This document shows positions 5,044 through 9,911 of a stretch of DNA of 9,911 nucleotides, in pieces. Position 1 is the stretch's first letter. Every line of letters starts with the position of its first letter. The notes beneath the pieces were generated by a model. The model did not search any database and was not told the DNA's origin. It saw only the letters and a program-made list of their open reading frames with translations. The position numbers and the translations under genes were made by a program. The stretch is from NCBI GenBank assembly GCA_030666935.1, contig DAOUWX010000049.1, positions 1 through 9,911 of the forward strand, written 5' to 3'. The stretch comes from Atribacterota bacterium. Its GTDB lineage: Bacteria > Atribacterota > Phoenicimicrobiia > Phoenicimicrobiales > Phoenicimicrobiaceae.

Positions 5044-6831
5044 TTGAATTCTAATCTTCCACTTTTGACTGTAATCATACCCTTCTTCTTGGTTATAACT
5101 GTGGTGTCGTTTGTTAAAGAACGGTTCAATCGAACCCAACAACTTCGGCTGATAATGGTTATTATATTTATTGTTGCAATAGTAATGGCTTGTTTGCTTG
5201 GGCTTATGTTATCTATTATTCTTAAAGGCAACACAATTTATAGTACCTTTTGGTCACAGATGGCTCCCTTTGAACTGCGTTTCCAGGTAGATGGACTAAG
5301 TATTATTATAGCTTTAGTTGGTTTTTTGTTATGGCTTACGGTTTCTATATATTCCATAACCTATATTAAAACCGATCTGGTTAGGTACTATTCTTTGCTG
5401 TTGATTGTACTGGGAGCCATTCAAGGTACAGTATTGGCCAAAGATCTTATAAGTTTCTACGTGTTTCTCGAGATAACGACTTTAGCTACATATCTTCTAA
5501 TAATACATAAAAGGAGTGTTGACGCATTACAAGCCGGCTACAAATACATACTTATGACTCTAACCGGTGCTTTTCTTATTTTTTTATCTATGATTTTGGT
5601 TTATGTAGATACAGGTAGCTATGAAGTAATTGTGGTTACTAAGCCTGGTGGCTTTATAGCAGCTGTACTATTCTTATTGGGTTGCTTTGTTAAAGCTGGT
5701 GTAGTCCCATTACATACCTGGTTGCCAGACGCACATCCTGCTGCACCGTCGCCAGTCAGTGCGTTTCTATCCGGCATGATGATAAAAATAGGCGCTTATG
5801 GCATAATAAGATTTATATTTCCCATATTGAACTTCGATTTACCTGCTATTAACTTTGGAGAGATATTAAGTTCACTAATTATATCTATCGCTGTAGCTTC
5901 TATGTTGGTAGGTGTATTCCTGGCTTTATTACAGACAGATGTCAAGCGATTATTAGCATATCACAGTATAAGTCAAATGGGATATATCCTCTTGGGTATA
6001 GGGCTGGGCACTAAGCTTGGTCTGGTTGGTGGGCTGTATCACCTGGTGAACCATGCCATATTCAAGGGATTATTATTCCTGTGTATGGGTGCAGTCGCCT
6101 ATTCGACCGGCACGAGGAAGCTTGATAATTTAGGTGGCTTGTGGAAGAGTATGCCGGTAACAACGTCCACCTGTATTATTGCTGCTTTAGCTATTTCAGG
6201 CATACCACCACTTAATGGGTTTGCAAGCAAGACAGTGCTTGTTGAAGCTGTAGCTAATTATAGCCTTGTACTTAAGTTTGTCATGATGGTCACTGCCGCA
6301 CTAACCTTTGCTTCGTTTCTTAAATTGATAGGCTATACCTTTTTCGGTGAACCTCAAAAGCAGTTGGCAACTGTCAAAGAAGTACCGTTACTAATGCAGT
6401 TACCTATGATAGTATTAGCTATTTTATGTGTACTTTTGGGAATAAATGCACAATTTGTGCTGAACAGGTTTACAGTATTTGCATTAGCTGGGATAGTTCA
6501 GTTCAGATCAATTATAAAGATAGAATTTTGGACTCAAGGCACGGTCATGGATTCTTTATTTATAATAACCTTAGGTTTCGTTGCCTATATTACGGCTTCA
6601 AAGCTGGGTTTAATAGGTCGGAAAAAGAAAGAATTTGAGATGGGGGGCTTTATGGTAAAGCTGATCAAATATTTAAGTGTGGACAGAATTTATTGTAGTA
6701 TTGCTAAATTAATAGATAAATTATGTAAAAAGCTCGACAGTATACAACCACGAGATTTGAATATACACTTATCCTGGATAATTCTGACTTTAATTGCATT
6801 GTTTGCGATATTATTTTTCATATTAGTTTAG
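5044..6831 (+). CDS. Second NuoL/MrpA-N-type proton-conducting subunit with C-terminal extension
   Basis: This is a paralogue of the upstream mrpD product, 595 residues, with the core fold at about 1-480. It keeps the coupling residues Glu143 (FLEITTLATY), Lys217 (CFVKAGVVPLHTWLPDAH), Lys248 (SGMMIKIGAYGIIR) and Lys396 (GIPPLNGFASKT). The signature WLPDAHPAAPSPVSAFLSG is at 226-244. It likely plays the part of the N-terminal half of Bacillus MrpA, or of the extra H-prime subunit of sulfane-reductase-type (Mbs/Mbx) complexes. It is about 100 residues longer than MrpD. After a helix at about 512-535 comes a charged, probably amphipathic stretch (about 536-575) and a final helix at 577-594. The tail could be a lateral brace like the NuoL extension; that is inference. 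Start TTG 5044 is set by the site at 5024-5034. It is the last gene of the operon. Confidence 0.9.
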   Translation: MNSNLPLLTVIIPFFLVITVVSFVKERFNRTQQLRLIMVIIFIVAIVMACLLGLMLSIILKGNTIYSTFWSQMAPFELRFQVDGLSIIIALVGFLLWLTVSIYSITYIKTDLVRYYSLLLIVLGAIQGTVLAKDLISFYVFLEITTLATYLLIIHKRSVDALQAGYKYILMTLTGAFLIFLSMILVYVDTGSYEVIVVTKPGGFIAAVLFLLGCFVKAGVVPLHTWLPDAHPAAPSPVSAFLSGMMIKIGAYGIIRFIFPILNFDLPAINFGEILSSLIISIAVASMLVGVFLALLQTDVKRLLAYHSISQMGYILLGIGLGTKLGLVGGLYHLVNHAIFKGLLFLCMGAVAYSTGTRKLDNLGGLWKSMPVTTSTCIIAALAISGIPPLNGFASKTVLVEAVANYSLVLKFVMMVTAALTFASFLKLIGYTFFGEPQKQLATVKEVPLLMQLPMIVLAILCVLLGINAQFVLNRFTVFALAGIVQFRSIIKIEFWTQGTVMDSLFIITLGFVAYITASKLGLIGRKKKEFEMGGFMVKLIKYLSVDRIYCSIAKLIDKLCKKLDSIQPRDLNIHLSWIILTLIALFAILFFILV

Positions 6832-6961
6832 TTTTTCTAAATTTTTCTCTTTCTGCCTAATGGTTGATATTTTCTCAAAATATTAGTAGCTAATTAATTA
6901 GTTAGTTGGTTAAGAAAACGGGTTTTTCGTTATTTGTTCTTTGTTTTTAGATAAATAAAAT

Positions 6962-6996
6962 CAGTTTACGGATTACAGTTTTCGGTTTTCAGTAAG
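6962..6996. repeat. Heptad array, CRGTTTT-type units
   Basis: Five contiguous 7-nt units are visible: CAGTTTA, CGGATTA, CAGTTTT, CGGTTTT, CAGTAAG. Consensus is C-R-G-W-T-T-W. The reverse complement of the same unit (TAAACTG) occurs twice in tandem at 9852-9865, linking this array to the one downstream of mreB. Confidence 0.65.
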
Positions 6997-7049
6997 TAGA
7001 GGTGCATTGCTGTACGCCTGTCTTGTCAATGACTGATTAACTAATCCTT

Positions 7050-7095
7050 AACTGGAACTGGCAAACTGGTTAACCGGGTAACTGGACAACTAATA
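7050..7095. repeat. Octanucleotide array, AACTGGNN units
   Basis: After a partial AACTGG (7050-7055), the sequence reads in 8-nt steps: AACTGGCA, AACTGGTT, AACCGGGT, AACTGGAC, AACTAATA (7056-7095). The first six bases are nearly constant and the last two vary freely. With the array at 7189-7252 it shares the general pattern AA-Y-Y-G-G-N-N. Confidence 0.7.
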
Positions 7096-7103
7096 TCCCA
7101 TAA

Positions 7104-7187
7104 GCGATACGATACACTAAAGACTAATTTGTCTTGCACCTTGCATCTTCTAACTTGTAACCTGTATTTATACTAACGACTACTTTA
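7104..7187. repeat. Heptad array related to the one at the window start
   Basis: Twelve 7-nt units keep one phase: GCGATAC, GATACAC, TAAAGAC, TAATTTG, TCTTGCA, CCTTGCA, TCTTCTA, ACTTGTA, ACCTGTA, TTTATAC, TAACGAC, TACTTTA. Neighbouring units are variants of each other (for example N-C-Y-T-G-Y-A). The stretch 7122-7170 aligns with 29-68, but this copy has one additional heptad (TCTTCTA). It runs almost directly into the octad array at 7189. Confidence 0.7.
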
Positions 7188-7188
7188 A

Positions 7189-7252
7189 TTGGAGAATTGG
7201 TCAATTGCTAAATCGGTAAATTGGAGAATTGAATAATTAGTCAATCGGTCAA
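7189..7252. repeat. Octanucleotide array ending at the permease stop codon
   Basis: There are eight exact 8-nt steps: TTGGAGAA, TTGGTCAA, TTGCTAAA, TCGGTAAA, TTGGAGAA, TTGAATAA, TTAGTCAA, TCGGTCAA. The 64 nt end at 7252, and 7253-7255 is the complement of the permease stop codon, so the array abuts the gene exactly. In the other register it reads AATTGGAG, AATTGGTC and so on, the same AAYYGGNN pattern as the 7050 array. Confidence 0.75.
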
Positions 7253-8536
7253 TTACACCAGATATCTTAAATAGACATAGATTAGAGATATGAAAAAGTT
7301 AAGGATAACCAGAGGAAAAGCTACTTTGACAAAATACCAGAAAGGGATAGGTTGATTATTTTTTTCGGCGATATCAGCAACTATTAAGTTAGAGGCTGTT
7401 CCAATTAGGGTACCATTAGCCCCAATATTCGCTCCCAAAACAAGCGCCCACCATAGTACAGTAATGGCAGTAGACCCAAGATGATGAGAAATATTTTCAA
7501 TTATAGGAATAGTTAAGGCTACAATAGGTATATTATCAAAAAAGGAAGAGGTAAAAGTGGATACCCCTAATATAGCGAAACTTAAAAAATCTATGTTTCC
7601 TTTAGTAAGATTTAAGAGTTTAGAAGATATAATTTCAATTAATCCATTTTCCACAAGAGTCCCCGCCAAGACATTTAATCCAATTAGAAAGAAAATTATC
7701 CTCCAATCAATTTGAGCATAAATTTCATCTGGTCTATCTTGGCTAATAATTAGCAAAATTATTGCACCTGATAAATAAATTATAGCCAGATTTAGATTGA
7801 TTATGTGGGAAAAAAAAGATGCTACAAGAATGACACTTAAGATTAATAAAGAATTTTTAAATAGAGCAGGATTAGTAATAGCCTTTTTTTCATCAATTTT
7901 ATTAAGACGGGAAATAATTTCTGTTGGTATATTATTTTTCTTAAGAGTATTTTTAAAAAGATTAATAAGATAGAATATATTTACTATTACAAGTATTAAT
8001 GATATTGGAGTCATATGATATATAAAATCATAAAAATTAAAATTAGCAGCAGATCCTATCATGATATCGACCGGAGTTCCGATATAAGTCGCTAATCCAC
8101 CAATATTGGAAAATATAATTTCTGAAATTAGAAAAGGCAAGGGGGATATTCCTAAGATATATGTAATAGCTAAAGTAATATTTGCTAGAAAGAGCAGTGT
8201 TGTGATCTCGTCTAATATCGAGGAGAGAAAACCAGCCAAGAAAGAAAGGGTGATTAGAAGAATCAAAGGATTTCCCTTGCTATATTTAATAACTTTTAGA
8301 GCTAAATATTGAAATATCCCACTCTCTTTTGCTATTATAGTAAAGATCATCATTCCAATGATAATTCCCAATTTATTAAAATCTATATAAGTGATAGCTT
8401 TATTAAAAGTTATTAATCCTAAAACGACGGTTAAAATTGCCCCAAAAAAGGCAGAGGTTGTTCTAATTCGGCGGTTGGTAAATATTAAAAAATAAGTTAT
8501 AATTAAAACAATTAAGCTAAGAATCAATTTGATCAT
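7253..8536 (-). CDS. ArsB/NhaD-like permease of the ion transporter superfamily (SLC13/CitMHS type)
   Basis: This is an integral membrane transporter of 427 residues with 10-12 predicted helices and a short hydrophilic central loop (about 192-225) between two inverted-repeat halves. Half one carries ILDEITT (107-113), SNIGG (143-147) and IGTPVDIMIGSAA (152-164). Half two carries FFDNIP (332-337) and GANGTLIGTASNLIVADIAEK (372-392). These match the paired re-entrant motifs of the ArsB/P-protein/NhaD group, whose members move Na+/H+, arsenite or dicarboxylates. The first-half motifs differ from the usual FLDNVTT and GDPPN forms, which may mean altered substrate choice. A location beside an Mrp operon makes Na+/H+ exchange plausible but not shown; no ars genes are nearby. 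ATG 8536 has AAGGA (8545-8549 on the reverse strand) 8 nt away. The gene is visibly AT-richer than the antiporter operon. Confidence 0.85.
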   Translation of the reverse strand: MIKLILSLIVLIITYFLIFTNRRIRTTSAFFGAILTVVLGLITFNKAITYIDFNKLGIIIGMMIFTIIAKESGIFQYLALKVIKYSKGNPLILLITLSFLAGFLSSILDEITTLLFLANITLAITYILGISPLPFLISEIIFSNIGGLATYIGTPVDIMIGSAANFNFYDFIYHMTPISLILVIVNIFYLINLFKNTLKKNNIPTEIISRLNKIDEKKAITNPALFKNSLLILSVILVASFFSHIINLNLAIIYLSGAIILLIISQDRPDEIYAQIDWRIIFFLIGLNVLAGTLVENGLIEIISSKLLNLTKGNIDFLSFAILGVSTFTSSFFDNIPIVALTIPIIENISHHLGSTAITVLWWALVLGANIGANGTLIGTASNLIVADIAEKNNQPIPFWYFVKVAFPLVILNFFISLIYVYLRYLV

Positions 8537-8616
8537 TTTATAATTCCTTAAAATACTTATTACTGGATTAAAAAGATAGAATTAGACCGAATAGGCTGCA
8601 GAAAGTAATAATAAGA

Positions 8617-8625
8617 ATTATAACA
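8617..8625 (-). promoter_or_regulatory. Candidate extended -10 for the permease gene
   Basis: On the minus strand this reads TGTTATAAT, a perfect TATAAT with the TG of an extended -10. No convincing -35 is found 16-18 nt upstream. It would give a leader of about 75 nt before ATG 8536. The region is very AT-rich, so this remains tentative. Confidence 0.3.
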
Positions 8626-8631
8626 TATAAT
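8626..8631 (+). promoter_or_regulatory. Candidate -10 for mreB
   Basis: A perfect TATAAT occurs 76 nt before the mreB start and directly adjoins the opposite-strand -10. The -35 region is poor. Transcripts from here would carry the 8655-8686 hairpin in their leader. Confidence 0.3.
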
Positions 8632-8654
8632 TTTTGTTTGGGAACTAATAAAGT

Positions 8655-8686
8655 TAAACATATTTTAAGATTTTAAAATATGTTTA
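8655..8686 (+). promoter_or_regulatory. Perfect 14-bp inverted repeat in the mreB leader
   Basis: TAAACATATTTTAA (8655-8668) and TTAAAATATGTTTA (8673-8686) are exact reverse complements around a 4-nt spacer, GATT. The right arm ends 4 nt before the AAAGGAG of mreB. It could be an operator for a dimeric regulator, or an RNA hairpin that controls access to the ribosome binding site. There is no following T-tract, so it is not a terminator. The arms are AT-only except for one C/G pair. Confidence 0.55.
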
Positions 8687-8690
8687 TGAA

Positions 8691-8697
8691 AAAGGAG
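8691..8697 (+). promoter_or_regulatory. Ribosome binding site of mreB
   Basis: AAAGGAG, 9 nt before ATG 8707, confirms this start and lies directly after the palindrome. Confidence 0.8.
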
Positions 8698-8706
8698 AAA
8701 TAGAAA

Positions 8707-9747
8707 ATGTGGTTAGATTTTCTTTTTGGATCATTTTCAAAAAATATAGGAATTGATTTAGGCACTTCTACTACCCTTGTACATATCAAGGGGAAGGGAA
8801 TTGTCTTATACGAACCGTCAGTAGTTGCTTTTAAAGATGGAGGGAATAGTGTATTAGCAGTAGGGGAGGAAGCGAAAAAAATGCTGGGAAGAACTCCCCA
8901 AGGTATATTTACCGTCAGACCCTTAAAAGAGGGGGTAATAGCTGATTTTGAAGTTACTGCTGAAATGTTAAAATATTTTATTAAAAAAGTTCATAATCCT
9001 AATCGTTTTACCAGGCCATCGGTTGTAATTTGTGTTCCTTCCGGGGTTACGGAGGTAGAAAAAAGAGCAGTATCGGAAGTTACTTATAAATGCGGAGCGG
9101 GACGGGTGTTTCTGATAGACGAGCCTATAGCAGCAGCTATTGGTGTAGGGCTTCCTATATTTGAACCTATGGGAAATTTGATAATAGATATAGGTGGAGG
9201 AACTTCCGAGGTAGCCATAATATCTTTAGGAGGAATAGTGGTAAGCGAATTGAGTCAAGTTGCCGGGGATTATATCAATGACACCATTAGTAAATACGTT
9301 AAACAAGCACATAATTTATATATTGGTGAATTAACTGCTGAAGAAATTAAGCTTGGTTTGTCCATAAATAAGTCGGACGGAGAAGATGGTGATTATGAGA
9401 TTAGGGGGAGAGACAAAATTGCGGGTCTTCCTAAAATAATTAAAATTTCTAAAGATGAATTAAGGGAAGCCCTTTCTGAACCCCTAAGAATAATTGCTAA
9501 TACAGTGAGAGTGGCTTTAGAAAGAACACCTCCTGAATTGATCTCAGATATTGTGGATAAGGGAGTGATTATGACTGGTGGGGGTTCACTCTTGATAGGT
9601 TTACCAGAACTTCTACAAGAAGAGATAGGTATTCCAGTTTTTATATCTCCAAAACCGGTATACTGTGTTATTAAGGGGATAGGAAAAGTCTTGGAGGATT
9701 TTAATTCTTATCAAAGTGTATTAATTAGAACATCCAAAAGAATCTGA
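8707..9747 (+). CDS. mreB: Rod shape-determining protein MreB
   Basis: This is a bacterial actin homologue that polymerises on the inner membrane face and guides lateral cell-wall synthesis. The 346 residues match the usual 330-350. The ATPase motifs are in order: phosphate-1 IGIDLGTSTT (14-23), the connecting region with FLIDEPIAAAIGVGLP (135-150), phosphate-2 IDIGGGTSEVAIISLGG (160-176), and the adenosine motif VIMTGGGSLLIGLPELL (287-303). The N-terminus MWLDFLFGSF is aromatic and hydrophobic, fitting the membrane-binding segment of MreB. The usual EEP of the connecting loop is DEP here, a conservative change close to the hydrolytic site. The start is set by AAAGGAG at 8691-8697. The usual partners mreC and mreD do not follow within the window; instead at least 164 nt of heptad repeats come next. 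It could be one of several MreB/Mbl paralogues. Confidence 0.95.
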   Translation: MWLDFLFGSFSKNIGIDLGTSTTLVHIKGKGIVLYEPSVVAFKDGGNSVLAVGEEAKKMLGRTPQGIFTVRPLKEGVIADFEVTAEMLKYFIKKVHNPNRFTRPSVVICVPSGVTEVEKRAVSEVTYKCGAGRVFLIDEPIAAAIGVGLPIFEPMGNLIIDIGGGTSEVAIISLGGIVVSELSQVAGDYINDTISKYVKQAHNLYIGELTAEEIKLGLSINKSDGEDGDYEIRGRDKIAGLPKIIKISKDELREALSEPLRIIANTVRVALERTPPELISDIVDKGVIMTGGGSLLIGLPELLQEEIGIPVFISPKPVYCVIKGIGKVLEDFNSYQSVLIRTSKRI

Positions 9748-9751
9748 ATTA

Positions 9752-9911
9752 GTCGTTAGTCGTTAGTGAATAGTGAATAGTAGTAAAGAGAAAAGCAAAA
9801 AATGCAAAACTAAAACTTAAAACTAAAAACCAGTTTTGTATTTTGCATTTTTAAACTGTAAACTGAGAACCTGTATTTAGTGCTAACGACTATTCACTAA
9901 CGACTAACGAC
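9752..9911. repeat. Inverted repeat pair with 23-nt exact arms
   Basis: The sequence 9752-9774 is the exact reverse complement of 9889-9911. The arms consist of the GTCGTTA/GTGAATA heptads, and the right arm runs off the window so it may be longer. The same left-hand sequence (9756-9781) is also the exact reverse complement of 9-34, a 26-nt match between the two ends of the window. Confidence 0.7.
9798..9852. terminator. Possible AT-rich hairpin downstream of mreB
   Basis: AAAAATGCAAAA (9798-9809) and TTTTGCATTTTT (9841-9852) are perfect 12-nt complementary arms around a 31-nt loop that contains a smaller stem, AAAACT (9819-9824) with AGTTTT (9832-9837). The right arm ends in a T5 run, which a terminator for mreB could use. 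The low GC and large loop make termination uncertain; the symmetry may be a by-product of the heptad array. Confidence 0.3.

Larger units (their letters stand above)
6832..7252. other. Convergent intergenic region built of phased short repeats
   Basis: This is a 421-nt gap between the stop codons of the antiporter operon and the convergent permease gene. It has no credible gene on either strand. T-rich sequence (6831-6856) follows the operon stop. A weak stem, GAAAA (6914-6918) with TTTTC (6924-6928), precedes another T-rich run; it may help termination but is not convincing. CTAATTAATTAG (6890-6901) is a 12-nt perfect palindrome. Most of the remainder is the heptad and octad arrays listed separately. 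Confidence 0.7.
8537..8706. other. Divergent regulatory region between permease and mreB
   Basis: This is a 170-nt AT-rich spacer separating two divergent genes. It holds one candidate -10 for each direction (8617-8625 and 8626-8631), a perfect 28-base palindrome at 8655-8686 and the mreB ribosome binding site. No heptad or octad phrase is visible here, unlike the regions after gene ends. Confidence 0.6.
9748..9911. repeat. Heptad-phased repeat region downstream of mreB
   Basis: From the base after the mreB stop, the whole 164 nt can be read in one 7-nt phase. GTTAGTC, GTTAGTG, AATAGTG, AATAGTA come first; then GCAAAAC, TAAAACT, TAAAACT, AAAAACC, AGTTTTG, TATTTTG, CATTTTT; then AAACTGT, AAACTGA; and finally GACTATT, CACTAAC, GACTAAC. 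Blocks with different unit sequences follow one another without losing phase. No gene is visible. The window ends inside it. Confidence 0.7.

Noticed and set aside
4888..5234. Two minus-strand open frames opposite the end of mrpD and the start of the second NuoL-type gene
   Set aside because: No recognisable protein pattern; both are shadows of well-supported plus-strand genes.
490..6831. Full membrane-bound hydrogenase (Mbh) or complex I operon
   Set aside because: All nine genes belong to the antiporter/membrane module; no NiFe hydrogenase, ferredoxin-type or NuoB/C/D/H/I-type subunit is encoded in the window.
8106..8312. Plus-strand frame opposite the permease
   Set aside because: Lies wholly within a clearly recognised transporter gene and has no independent support.
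9..9781. Composite transposon bounded by terminal inverted repeats
   Set aside because: No transposase or integrase is present, and the matching ends belong to dispersed heptad repeats that also occur inside the window.

Overview
The window looks like a chromosomal segment of a low-GC bacterium. The bacterial signs are an mreB gene, Shine-Dalgarno sequences of the AAAGGAG type, and TTG starts backed by good ribosome binding sites. The layout of the antiporter operon (E-F-G first, then separate MbhD- and MbhE-type subunits, then B-C-D) is the one seen in membrane-bound hydrogenase (Mbh) and Mbh-related Mrp clusters of anaerobes, many of them thermophilic. An anaerobic lineage with Thermotogae- or Atribacterota-like gene content is a reasonable guess, but the sequence does not settle the taxon.

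Positions 1-489 are non-coding. They start with arrays of degenerate 7-nt units and hold a possible promoter and an imperfect leader hairpin. Positions 490-6831 are one plus-strand operon of nine genes for a multisubunit Mrp-type Na+/H+ antiporter: mrpE, mrpF, mrpG, an MbhD-domain gene, an MbhE-type gene, mrpB, mrpC, mrpD and a second NuoL/MrpA-type subunit. Several genes overlap by ATGA or abut. What is a single MrpA in Bacillus is here split into separate genes. No hydrogenase or other redox subunits are present, so this appears to be a stand-alone ion-translocating complex.

The most unusual gene is at 1576-2448. Its first 70 residues are a three-helix MbhD (DUF4040) antiporter subunit, and residues 71-290 are a complete periplasmic-type solute-binding domain (SBP_bac_3, resembling the N-terminal domain of MltF). 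This would place a small-molecule binding domain directly on a core subunit of a sodium/proton antiporter and suggests a ligand-gated or ligand-sensing antiporter. That function is an inference.

Positions 6832-7252 are a 421-nt convergent intergenic region made largely of phased 7-nt and 8-nt degenerate repeats. A minus-strand gene at 7253-8536 encodes an ArsB/NhaD-like (SLC13/ion transporter superfamily) permease. Positions 8537-8706 form a divergent regulatory region with candidate back-to-back -10 boxes and a perfect 14-bp palindrome. mreB follows at 8707-9747, and the rest of the window is another 7-nt-phased repeat region. The window starts and ends in related heptad repeats, including a 26-nt exact inverted match between its two ends. 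The antiporter operon looks less AT-rich by eye than the permease and mreB genes.
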